The notes beneath the pieces were generated by a model. It was not told where the DNA came from and did no database searches. It saw nothing but the letters and a program-made list of their open reading frames with translations. Both the position numbers and the translations under genes were made by a program. From positions 1 through 33,548 of the forward strand of contig PDPU01000007.1 in NCBI GenBank assembly GCA_002746645.1: a stretch of DNA of 33,548 nt, given 5' to 3'. This DNA is from Gammaproteobacteria bacterium. GTDB lineage: Bacteria > Pseudomonadota > Gammaproteobacteria > Granulosicoccales > Granulosicoccaceae. Shown in pieces: positions 9,354 through 16,892 of this stretch. Numbering within the stretch: position 1 is the first letter of the stretch; each line of letters begins with the position of its first letter.

Positions 9354-11936
9354 GTGGCCGAGGGCAGCACCGCCACGCGGCGCGGGGGCATTACCTGGCG
9401 CTGGCTGATCATCTTCTGCCTCGGCCTCTATGCGCTGACCTGGCTGCTGATCTGGAGCGAGTCCACGCGCAAGGTCGATCGTCTCCTGCACGATATCTGG
9501 GTGCGCTCCGAACAGCGTCAGGCGCCCGATGATGTCGTCATCGCCGCCATCGACGCAAAGAGCCTGCAGAGCATCGGCCGCTGGCCCTGGCCGCGTGAGG
9601 TGCAGGCGAAACTCGTCGACAAGCTGGCCGCCAGCGGTGCCCGCGCGCTCGTCAACGACGTGCTCTACATGGAGCCGTCGGCACGGCGCAGCACCGACGA
9701 GGCGCTGGCAGAGGCATTCGAGCGCATCCCGGTCACGATACTGCCGCTGCTGGTCGAGAATCGCGGTGGGCTGCGCGTCGACGAGCAACTGCCGATTCCG
9801 GCGCTGGCACGCGTGGTCGACGACATCGGACAGATCGTGCTGCCGATCGACGATGACGGCATCGTGCGTCGCGTGTACCTCAAGGGCGGCTTCCGGCACG
9901 CTCACTGGTCGACGCTCGCGCTCGCTGCCCGCGACGCACTGCAGGGTGGGTCCGCCGCCGAACTGCCGGGCCGCCGTCTGAGCGGTGAAGCGGCCATCCG
10001 ATCGGCCAGCGATGACGCCACCCGGGAACTCGGCCATACCTGGGTCAACGATCACGAGGTCTACGTGCCGTTCTATGGCCCGAGCGGTACCTTCAGGCGC
10101 ATCTCGGTCATCGACATTCTCGATGGCAACGAGAGCGCCATGCGTGCACTTCAGGGGCGCATCGTGTTCTTCGGCCTGACCAGCACGGGGCTCGGCGATG
10201 TCGTGCCGACACCCGTATCGGCGCTCGATCATCCCATGCCCGGAGTGGAGATCCACGCCAACATCTTCGCCGCGCTCAGGGACGGCAGCCTCGTCACCGC
10301 AGTCAATCCCTGGATCAATCTCTGGCTGGCGCTGGGCATCCTGCCGCTGATGCTGATCGGTTATTCGCGCATGCCGCCACACTGGAATCTCGTGACCACC
10401 GCCGTGGCGACGATCGCGCCGGCGCTGGCGAGCATGCTGCTCTATCGCTATGCGCGCCTGTGGTATCCCCCGCTCGGGCTCAGCGTGCCGATGCTCGTGA
10501 GCTACCTGTTCTGGAGCCGTCACCAGCTCGGCTTCATCACGCACTTCCTCGAAGGACAGCAGCGGCGCCTGCAGCCGATACTGCCGCGCGAGCAACGCGG
10601 AGAAGTGGAGGAACTCACGAACTTCTTCGAGCACGCCATTCGCCACCTGCCGCTGAAGGGCTGGCGTTTCACCTGGCAGGGCGATGTGTTCAGTGGTGGC
10701 GAGGGCCTGCCGGAGCGACCGCGGCGTGGTGATGTCGACCGCTGGATAGTGCGTGATGGTATCGGTGCCAGGAGCTGGGGCCGTGCCGGTCAGCTCAACA
10801 TCGAGCTGGCCTACAAGGATGTCCAGAATGCACGGGAGATCAACCGCTACGTTGATTCACTCGCGCGTGTGCGCTGGAACAAGACCCTGACGCCACTCAG
10901 TGGCTCGATCGAACGGCTCGAGATCAGTGCGCGCAAGTTCGGCGAGCAGGTCGCCTGGCTCGAGAGCATCAAGGAGTTCAGCGAGACCGTGCTCGCCGGC
11001 ACGCCGGTCGGCATCATCATCTGGAACCCCGCCGGCGAGTGCGTCAGGCACAATCCCCTGGCCGAGACCCTGATACCGTCTCTGGCGCGCGATTCCCTGC
11101 TGGCAGACCTCCTTGACGCCGTCGGTCGTCCCCTCGACGACCCCGCCAATCGGGCACGGCTCGACAGGCTCGTGCTCGAGGCACGTCTCTGGCAGATTCC
11201 CGCGAGTATTGGCGATCGCGAACTGGTCGTGAGCCTGAGTGCCGTCGGCAACACGCTGCATCAGCGGCTGATCTGCGCGAGTATCGATGACGTGACCGAG
11301 ATTCGCACGGTGGAGCGCGCGCGCGGCGAGATGATCGAATACCTCTCGCACGATCTGCGCTCGCCGCTCATCTCCGCGCTGTATCAGCTCGAGCGCATTC
11401 GTGAAAGGCTCGAGGAGAACGAGACCGCACTGCCGGCCGAGTTGCCCATGGCGGTTGGCTTCGACAGTGCCGGTATCGATTTCGATCTCTCGACCGAAGC
11501 CCAGGCACCGTCATCCAACGGCAACGGGGTCGAGATTGCCCGTGTAGTGGCTTCGTTGCAGTCGGATGAATTCGAGCGTGTTGCCGGCAGCATCGAGAAC
11601 AACATTCAGGCGAGCCTCACGATGATGGAGGATCTGCTGCACGTGGCGCGCGCCGACGCGCTCAGTCAGCAGCAGTTCAGCGAATTGCTGTTGAACAACC
11701 TCGTGGACAATGCCATCGATCAGCTCATGCCCCAGGCGCTCAAGAAGGGCATCGAACTCGAGGTCGATACACCCGATGAAGGTCTCTGGGTGATGGGTGA
11801 GGTGTCGTCCCTGCAGCGTGCCCTGATCAACGTCATCGGCAACGCCATCAAGTATTCCCACGAAGGCGGTCGTGTCTGGGTGAAGCTCGCGCTCGTCCGG
11901 CCTCGCGCAGGTCGCGCGCGTGGCGCGCATCCATGA
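9354..11936 (+). CDS. CHASE2-domain sensor histidine kinase, catalytic domain interrupted
   Basis: A membrane sensor kinase starting at GTG 9354. Order: one N-terminal membrane segment (about 13-32), a large extracytoplasmic CHASE2 domain (VVIAAIDAKSLQSIGRWPW, VFFGLTSTGLGDVVPTP), three membrane segments from residue 320, a PAS-like region (about 545-640), the phosphoacceptor His666 in YLSHDLRSPL, and the ATP-domain N box with Asn830 in INVIGNAIKYSHEGG. After VWVKLA the frame runs into non-homologous sequence and stops at 11936. The D-x-G-x-G box, the F box and most of the last glycine box are absent. The C-terminal end of the domain appears in another frame to 12021. As read the kinase should not bind ATP. 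An insert rich in Ala/Ser/Asn separates the H box from the ATP domain. Confidence 0.85.
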   Translation: MAEGSTATRRGGITWRWLIIFCLGLYALTWLLIWSESTRKVDRLLHDIWVRSEQRQAPDDVVIAAIDAKSLQSIGRWPWPREVQAKLVDKLAASGARALVNDVLYMEPSARRSTDEALAEAFERIPVTILPLLVENRGGLRVDEQLPIPALARVVDDIGQIVLPIDDDGIVRRVYLKGGFRHAHWSTLALAARDALQGGSAAELPGRRLSGEAAIRSASDDATRELGHTWVNDHEVYVPFYGPSGTFRRISVIDILDGNESAMRALQGRIVFFGLTSTGLGDVVPTPVSALDHPMPGVEIHANIFAALRDGSLVTAVNPWINLWLALGILPLMLIGYSRMPPHWNLVTTAVATIAPALASMLLYRYARLWYPPLGLSVPMLVSYLFWSRHQLGFITHFLEGQQRRLQPILPREQRGEVEELTNFFEHAIRHLPLKGWRFTWQGDVFSGGEGLPERPRRGDVDRWIVRDGIGARSWGRAGQLNIELAYKDVQNAREINRYVDSLARVRWNKTLTPLSGSIERLEISARKFGEQVAWLESIKEFSETVLAGTPVGIIIWNPAGECVRHNPLAETLIPSLARDSLLADLLDAVGRPLDDPANRARLDRLVLEARLWQIPASIGDRELVVSLSAVGNTLHQRLICASIDDVTEIRTVERARGEMIEYLSHDLRSPLISALYQLERIRERLEENETALPAELPMAVGFDSAGIDFDLSTEAQAPSSNGNGVEIARVVASLQSDEFERVAGSIENNIQASLTMMEDLLHVARADALSQQQFSELLLNNLVDNAIDQLMPQALKKGIELEVDTPDEGLWVMGEVSSLQRALINVIGNAIKYSHEGGRVWVKLALVRPRAGRARGAHP

Positions 11937-12021
11937 AGGTTCGGTGTACGCGCGCAACCGCGAGCAGGGTGCTTCGGTGGGCATCCGCCTGCCGGTGCAC
12001 TATGTCGACAAGGACGAGTAG
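11893..12021 (+). pseudogene. Out-of-frame C-terminal remnant of the sensor kinase
   Basis: In a second frame, this stretch reads SSGLAQVARVARIHEGSVYA, then NREQGASVGIRLPVHY and a TAG at 12019-12021. This matches the end of a HATPase domain (last Gly box, then the strands ending in a GxxVGIRLP-like segment). It belongs to the upstream kinase; about 35 residues and the reading frame are lost between the two parts. Confidence 0.8.
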
Positions 12022-12050
12022 CGGGAATCGTCGTTACCGCGGCGTCGTCA

Positions 12051-12092
12051 CCGCGAGTTCGATCCGCGAAGTCTTTCCGCGAGTTCTATCCG
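12051..12092. repeat. Imperfect 26-bp-period direct repeat downstream of rpiA
   Basis: A 16-bp segment at 12051-12066 recurs at 12077-12092 with one mismatch. It lies in the spacer between the kinase stop and the rpiA stop. Confidence 0.6.
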
Positions 12093-12115
12093 TGCGGCAA
12101 CGCCGCCGGGATCGT

Positions 12116-12766
12116 TCAGCGTTCGCTGACGCTGCCGTCGTCGTGACCGACGAGCAGGGTATCGGCGCCGCGAGCCGCGAAGAGCCCGTTGCAGACCACG
12201 CCGACGATGGCATTCAGTTCGGCTTCGAGTACCAGTGGCTCGGTAATGTGGAAGCCGTGGCAGTCGATGATCACGTTGCCGTTGTCGGTGACGACACCGG
12301 TGCGGTATTCGGGATCGGCGCCGAGCCTGACGATGGCGCGCCCGACATGGCTGCGTGCCATCGGAATCACTTCCACGGGCAGCGGAAAACGCCCGAGCGT
12401 TGCCACCTCCTTGGAGCTGTCGACCACGCAGAGAAACTCGCGGCTGGCGGCGGCGATGATCTTTTCGCGTGTGAGTGCCGCGCCGCCACCCTTGATGAGC
12501 TGGCGATCCGGGTTGACCTCGTCGGCGCCATCGATGTAGAGATCGAGCGGGCCAGCGGCGTTGAGATCGAGCACGTCGACGCCGATGGCGGCAAGGCGGC
12601 GGGCCGTTTCCTCGGAACTCGCCACGGCGCCCCTGAGGCGGATGCGTGACTCGCCGAGCAGGTCGATGAAGGCGTTGACGGTGGAGCCGGTGCCGATGCC
12701 CAGAATCGAATCGTCCTTGACGCGCTCGAGCGCGCGTGCGGCAGCGGCCTGTTTTCCTGGGTGCAT
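12116..12766 (-). CDS. rpiA: Ribose-5-phosphate isomerase A
   Basis: RpiA interconverts ribose-5-phosphate and ribulose-5-phosphate in the pentose phosphate pathway. The 216-residue protein has the phosphate loop [24 protein letters not shown], the catalytic region [27 protein letters not shown] (Asp, Glu, Lys) and [15 protein letters not shown], then [15 protein letters not shown]. The start is the ATG at 12766; no clear ribosome site. It is divergent from ilvA across about 105 bp, an arrangement common in Pseudomonas relatives. Confidence 0.96.
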   Translation of the reverse strand: MHPGKQAAAARALERVKDDSILGIGTGSTVNAFIDLLGESRIRLRGAVASSEETARRLAAIGVDVLDLNAAGPLDLYIDGADEVNPDRQLIKGGGAALTREKIIAAASREFLCVVDSSKEVATLGRFPLPVEVIPMARSHVGRAIVRLGADPEYRTGVVTDNGNVIIDCHGFHITEPLVLEAELNAIVGVVCNGLFAARGADTLLVGHDDGSVSER

Positions 12767-12871
12767 GCGTATGGGTCGGAAACGGGGCAGCGCCCGGTGA
12801 TGGCATTGCCGTGACGCCGGGGCGCGGATGGCAGTGGTGCCCGTGAAGGAAAGCGGTTACATTGGCCCCCC

Positions 12872-14398
12872 ATGAGCCAACTGCAATACGAGTATATCAA
12901 ACGCATTCTCGGCGCCCGCGTCTATGACGTGAGCCGCGAGACACGACTGCACCCGGCGCCGCACATCTCGGCGCGCATCGGCAACTCCGTGCTTCTGAAG
13001 CGCGAGGACGAGCAGCCGGTGTTCTCCTTCAAGTGCCGCGGTGCCTTCAACCGCATCTTCAAGTTGCTCGAGCGCGAACCGGTGCAAGGGGTCATGACGG
13101 CTTCCGCCGGCAACCACGCTCAGGGGGTGGCGCTGGCAGCGAAGAAACTGAATATAAAAGCAGTTATCGTGATGCCCGTGACGACGCCCGCGATCAAGGT
13201 GGAATCGGTACGCGCGCTCGGCGGCGAGGCAGTGCTGTACGGCGATGATTTCGATGCCGCCGCCGCACACGCGAAAGCACTGTCGGCACGGACCGGTTAC
13301 CCGCTCATCCATCCCTTCGACGATCCCGACACCATCGCCGGGCAGGCGAGCGTTGCGGTCGAACTCTGCCGCCAGCACCCCGACCGGCTCGATGCGGTGT
13401 TCGTACCCGTCGGTGGCGGCGGGCTCGCTGCCGGGGTGTCGCTGTACATGAAGTACCTGCGCCCGGAGGTGCGGGTGATCGGTGTCGAACCTGTCGATGC
13501 CGCTTCGATGCACGATGCGCTTCGCGCCGACGAGCGCGTCACACTCGATTCGGTCGGGCTCTTTGCCGACGGCGTGGCGGTGCGTCAGGTGGGTGAATAC
13601 ACCTTCGACATCTGCCGCGAATGCCTCGACGAGATCGTGCTCGTGTCGGTGGATGAAATGGCTGCAGCCATCAAGGACATCTTCACCGATACGCGCACGC
13701 TCACCGAACCTGCCGGTGCGCTTGCGCTGGCCGGGCTCAAGAAATACGCGGCCGCGCACCACTGGCAGGACAAGCGCCTCGCCGCCATCGTCAGCGGTGC
13801 CAACATCAACTTCGATCGCCTCCGGCACGTGGCCGAACGGGTCGAAGTGGGCGAGAATCACGAGGCGCTGATTGCCGTGACCGTGCCCGAGGAACCGGGG
13901 AGTTTCCGGCGCTTCTGCAGAACCATCGGCAAGCGGGCAATCACCGAGTTCAATTATCGCTATGCCGATGCGCACACGGCACACGTGTTTGCCGGTGTGG
14001 TGCTGCCGGATGGCAAGAGCGACGATGCGCGTCGGGAATTGCTCGATATGCTCGCCGACAACGGCTACCAGGTGCTCGACATGACCGACAACGAAACCGC
14101 CAAGCTGCATGTCCGGCACATGGTCGGAGGGCACGCAGGGCTGGCCGACGAGCGCCTGTTTCGCTTCCGCTTTCCCGAGCGACCGGGGGCGCTTCTCGGT
14201 TTTCTCGAGGCGATTCGCCCCGACTGGAACATCACGCTCTTTCACTATCGCAGTCACGGCGCGGCCTACGGACGCGTGCTCGTCGGCATGCAGGTGCCGG
14301 AGACCGACGAGGCGGCGCTGCAGGACTTTCTCGACAACGGCGGTTATCACGGTGAGCCCGAGACCGACAACGCGGCCTATGAACTGCTGCTGAGGTAG
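12872..14398 (+). CDS. ilvA: Threonine dehydratase, biosynthetic (IlvA)
   Basis: IlvA is a PLP enzyme converting threonine to 2-oxobutyrate, the first step of isoleucine synthesis. The catalytic domain has the PLP lysine (Lys54) in FSFKCRGAFN, ASAGNHAQGVAL, the phosphate loop VPVGGGGLAAG and VSGANINFDRL. Two C-terminal ACT-like regulatory domains follow (EEPGSFRRFCRTIG, ITEFNYRYAD; PERPGALLGFLEAI, WNITLFHYRSHG), so feedback control by isoleucine/valine is expected. The 508-residue length is normal. No Shine-Dalgarno stands before the ATG at 12872. A TACATT -10-like box ends 8 bp upstream, so a leaderless mRNA is possible but weakly supported. Confidence 0.96.
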   Translation: MSQLQYEYIKRILGARVYDVSRETRLHPAPHISARIGNSVLLKREDEQPVFSFKCRGAFNRIFKLLEREPVQGVMTASAGNHAQGVALAAKKLNIKAVIVMPVTTPAIKVESVRALGGEAVLYGDDFDAAAAHAKALSARTGYPLIHPFDDPDTIAGQASVAVELCRQHPDRLDAVFVPVGGGGLAAGVSLYMKYLRPEVRVIGVEPVDAASMHDALRADERVTLDSVGLFADGVAVRQVGEYTFDICRECLDEIVLVSVDEMAAAIKDIFTDTRTLTEPAGALALAGLKKYAAAHHWQDKRLAAIVSGANINFDRLRHVAERVEVGENHEALIAVTVPEEPGSFRRFCRTIGKRAITEFNYRYADAHTAHVFAGVVLPDGKSDDARRELLDMLADNGYQVLDMTDNETAKLHVRHMVGGHAGLADERLFRFRFPERPGALLGFLEAIRPDWNITLFHYRSHGAAYGRVLVGMQVPETDEAALQDFLDNGGYHGEPETDNAAYELLLR

Positions 14399-14488
14399 TC
14401 CGGGCCCGCATGACGGTTGCGCGGCGTCACTGCGTCCCCGGCAGTGTTTCTCGCACCGCGTTCGCCGCGTTCGCCGTGTTCCCGGCAA

Positions 14489-15136
14489 TCAGTCGCCCGG
14501 TGGCGTGAACAGCCGCGCTTCGGTGGCGATCATGTCGAGGCGGATGTCCCATTCGGCCGGCAACACGCTGTCGACGAGCTGGCATTCGCAGGCGATCCCG
14601 ATGAGAGTGGGCATGTGTCCGGCTTGTGCATCGGACGAGTGCGCTGCTGACGATGTACTCGGGGCACGATCTGCCGCCGGTGCGAAGAAGCGATCATAGT
14701 ATCCGCCGCCCATGCCCATGCGGTAGAGCGCGCGGTCGAAACCGACGAGCGGCACGAGCACCACATCGAGCGCCTCGCGGGGTATCGACAGGTCGGGCGG
14801 TACGTCGGGTTCGTCGATTCCGAAGCTGTTCTTCTTCGTTGGCGTGTCGTCGTCGAAGGGGGTGAAGCGCAGACGTGATGCGGGTTCGACGATGGGCACG
14901 GCGGTCGTGCAGCCCTGCTCGCGAAGCTGCGTCATGAGAGCCGTGACCGACAGCTCCTTGCCGAAGGCGAGGTAGCCCGCGACGGTGGCGGGGCATTCGA
15001 TGTGGGGCAGAACGCGCTCGGCAACCGCCGCTGCAATGGGGTCGAGTTCGGCTGCCGGAATGGCTCTGCGCCTGGCAAGCAGTGCTTGTCTGAGTGCCTG
15101 CCGTTGTGCCTCCGTGGCGTTATCCTGCCGAGCCAT
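14489..15136 (-). CDS. fau: 5-formyltetrahydrofolate cyclo-ligase
   Basis: This enzyme converts 5-formyl-THF to 5,10-methenyl-THF with ATP. The 215-residue protein shows the N-terminal helix RQALLARRRAIP, GYLAFGKELSV, the substrate region DDDTPTKKNSFGIDEP, and the signature VLVPLVGFDRALYRMGMGGGYYDRFF. The Ala/Ser-rich loop around residues 160-175 is an insertion. Downstream of zapA and 6S RNA on the same strand, as in E. coli (ygfA), so a read-through from 6S transcription is likely. Confidence 0.93.
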   Translation of the reverse strand: MARQDNATEAQRQALRQALLARRRAIPAAELDPIAAAVAERVLPHIECPATVAGYLAFGKELSVTALMTQLREQGCTTAVPIVEPASRLRFTPFDDDTPTKKNSFGIDEPDVPPDLSIPREALDVVLVPLVGFDRALYRMGMGGGYYDRFFAPAADRAPSTSSAAHSSDAQAGHMPTLIGIACECQLVDSVLPAEWDIRLDMIATEARLFTPPGD

Positions 15137-15188
15137 GTGTGTTCCGGGTAGGTGTGTCCCGGGAAAGGCGAGCTCCGGGAATGCAGAA

Positions 15189-15375
15189 GTATCAACCGCC
15201 TGTGCCGTTTCCGGTGTGCGACCTTGAACCTATCGGTTCAGGTGGGAGCACTGGAACCGTATCAGGCTTTCTGCCGTGGCAGACATGCACAACAACAGCG
15301 ACCAGTGATGCCCCCGGGGTGCAAATCAGGCTCAAGGGAAATACCCAGCCGGATGACGAACACCGCAGAAGATAC
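15189..15375 (-). ncRNA. ssrS: 6S RNA
   Basis: 6S RNA binds sigma-70 RNA polymerase and mimics an open promoter. It was called from position and structure: it lies between zapA and fau on their strand, the conserved gammaproteobacterial site. The 187-nt span begins GTATC (15375-15371) and ends GATAC (15193-15189), which can close the terminal stem. The 5' half has TCCCTTGAGCC, like the E. coli CCCCTGAGCC. The 3' half has the small hairpin GAACCGATAGGTTC followed by AAGG, like the E. coli TTGAACC/GGTTCAAGG element. Exact ends are inferred; a covariance-model search would settle them. Confidence 0.75.
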
Positions 15376-15381
15376 ACCGTC

Positions 15382-15387
15382 AGTATG
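15382..15387 (-). promoter_or_regulatory. -10 box of the 6S RNA promoter
   Basis: On the minus strand TGGCATACT gives an extended -10 (CATACT), 6-7 bp before the inferred 6S 5' end at 15374-15375. No good -35 is present. Confidence 0.45.
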
Positions 15388-15459
15388 CCACGCCGCCGAT
15401 CGTGAAGCGGTGACTCGAGTCCGATTCGCCCACTCATTCACAGGCGAAGCCCGGGCTGT

Positions 15460-15918
15460 TCAGGCGCCCCCGTGCTCGTTTTCGCCGGCGCTGGCTTTTG
15501 CTTCGACACTGTTGTCCGTGTCCGTGTCCGTGTCCGTGTCCGTGTCCGTGTCCGTGTCCGTGTTCGTGTCGAGCAGGGTGTCGATGCGGGCGCTCAGGCC
15601 GGCGAGCCGCTCGCCGATGGCTGCGGCGTCGGCGCCGGCCGCGTCGTCGGCCGCCATGCTGGCGTCGGCACGGGCGCGCAGCAGCTCGCTGGCGGTGTTG
15701 ATGGCCGTGACGATGGCCAGTTTCTCGATGCTGGAGGTGTTGTTGCGGCGCTTGAGGTCGCGCATCGAGCGTTCGATGTAGGCCGCGGCCTGCAGGAGGT
15801 CTTCCTCTTCGCCGGGGCGGCAGGCAATCTGCACTTCCTTGTCGAGGATGCGCACGCGTGCCGGCGTCTGTCTGGATTCGCCTTCCGCGGTGCCGGATCT
15901 GCTGTTTGCTGCTGTCAT
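15460..15918 (-). CDS. zapA: Cell division protein ZapA with Thr-Asp repeat tail
   Basis: ZapA bundles FtsZ filaments at the division ring. The 152-residue form from the ATG at 15918 has the N-terminal domain RVRILDKEVQIACRPGEEEDLLQAAAYIERSMRDL and the coiled-coil region IEKLAIVTAINTASELLRAR, continuing to LSARIDTLLD. After the conserved part comes a tail made of Thr-Asp dipeptides from a hexamer repeat, then NSVEAKASAGENEHGGA. Normal ZapA proteins lack that tail (about 100-110 residues). A strong AAGGAGGT lies at 15953-15960 (minus strand), but 35 bp before the ATG and with no start at normal spacing. ZapB-like gene upstream, 6S RNA downstream. Confidence 0.9.
   Translation of the reverse strand: MTAANSRSGTAEGESRQTPARVRILDKEVQIACRPGEEEDLLQAAAYIERSMRDLKRRNNTSSIEKLAIVTAINTASELLRARADASMAADDAAGADAAAIGERLAGLSARIDTLLDTNTDTDTDTDTDTDTDTDNSVEAKASAGENEHGGA
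15514..15567. repeat. Hexanucleotide tandem repeat, 9 units, in zapA
   Basis: Eight perfect GTCCGT units (15514-15561) and one variant GTTCGT. On the coding strand they read ACGGAC, giving Thr-Asp dipeptides. Confidence 0.97.
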
Positions 15919-15979
15919 GCTGAACTGTCTCTTGCTGGCTCGTGGCGAAGTGACCTCCTTGCTTCCCTGCTCGCGGTGA

Positions 15980-16201
15980 TCACTGGCTCGATTCAAGCGC
16001 CTTGAGACGCTCGATCATCTGTTCGACCTTGTGGCGCGCCACGTCGTTTCTCTCGACAAGGCGTGCACGCTCCTCGACCAGCGTGTTCTGCTGTTCCCTG
16101 AGAGACCGATTCTCCCCCCGGAGCCGTTCGCAGAGCGACGCCAGGGCCTCGACCCGCGCTTCGAGTGCGCCGATGTCATCCTCGAGCGAGTGCTGGTTCA
16201 T
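15980..16201 (-). CDS. ZapB-like coiled-coil protein (TIGR02449 type)
   Basis: A 73-residue, almost wholly coiled-coil protein: LEARVEALASLCERLRGEN, RSLREQQNTLVEERARL and KVEQMIERLKALE show heptads with Leu/Val at a/d positions. It matches the small family that sits just upstream of zapA in many Gammaproteobacteria and is thought to act in cell division like ZapB. The start at 16201 (MNQHSLEDD) has GGAGA about 9 bp upstream. It is probably cotranscribed with zapA (62 bp to its ATG) and divergent from ygfB. Confidence 0.82.
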   Translation of the reverse strand: MNQHSLEDDIGALEARVEALASLCERLRGENRSLREQQNTLVEERARLVERNDVARHKVEQMIERLKALESSQ

Positions 16202-16303
16202 CGCGATCGTCTCCGGTGGCATGCAGGTGGTGAAGTGCGCCACCATTGTATACTTCCGGATTGTCTGTCAGCGACTACCCGTGGCCCGGCCGCCTGAACC
16301 TTG

Positions 16304-16879
16304 ATGAACGCACAACAACTGGCGCTGGACGAACTCGAGGTGCCATTGCCGCCGTCGGAGGTGCATGGGCTGGCGGTGGGGCTGCTCTGCAGCGAGGAAA
16401 GCACGCGCGCGAAGTCGCTGTGGTTTCGTGAACTGCTCGAATCGGCCGGCATCGAGGCCGTTGCCGCACATGCCGATGCACTGCGGCGCGTCGATGCCTG
16501 GTTCGGTGGCATCGTGGCCGAACTCAACGCGGCCGATCTTGCCTGGCAGCCCCTGGTGCCCGGTGAAGGTGCCGCGCTGGCCGAACGGGTGCGTGCGCTC
16601 GGCGACTTCTGCGGTGGCTTTACCTACGGTGTGTCGCTGGGCCTCGGCAATCAGGGAAACCGCCCGCTGCCGGTGGAGACGCGCGAGATCCTCGACGACT
16701 TTCAGGCCATCGACGGGGTCGATGCGGACGGTGACGACGAACAGGACGAAGCGGCCTTCGCCGAACTCCTCGAATACGTGCGTGTTGGTGTGCTGTTCAT
16801 TCTCGAGGAGCTGAGGCCGGCCGAGGCTGCGCCAATCGGCGCCACCGAAGACCCTTCTTCACCGGGCACCGCCCACTGA
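16304..16879 (+). CDS. ygfB: UPF0149 family protein YgfB
   Basis: A 191-residue YgfB-type protein. Seen: the N-terminal EVHGLAVGLLCSEES (typical S-E-x-HG-x2-G-x2-C start), helix-rich body with LAERVRALGDFCGGFTYGVSLG (FC-GF-G-LG signature) and the end region EYVRVGVLFILEEL. Function is not firmly assigned; in Pseudomonas a relative affects beta-lactam resistance through AmpDh3 expression (family knowledge). The start is the ATG at 16304, directly after an in-frame TTG. It leads the ygfB-pepP-ubiH operon, 13 bp before pepP. Confidence 0.9.
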   Translation: MNAQQLALDELEVPLPPSEVHGLAVGLLCSEESTRAKSLWFRELLESAGIEAVAAHADALRRVDAWFGGIVAELNAADLAWQPLVPGEGAALAERVRALGDFCGGFTYGVSLGLGNQGNRPLPVETREILDDFQAIDGVDADGDDEQDEAAFAELLEYVRVGVLFILEELRPAEAAPIGATEDPSSPGTAH

Positions 16880-16892
16880 CCATTCAAGCTTC

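Noticed and set aside
9261..10646. Open frame antisense to the regulator and kinase genes
   Set aside because: No recognisable domain, and both sense genes are well supported.
12857..14488. 543-codon open frame antisense to ilvA
   Set aside because: It lies wholly over a gene with clear homology and shows composition typical of a reverse-frame shadow.
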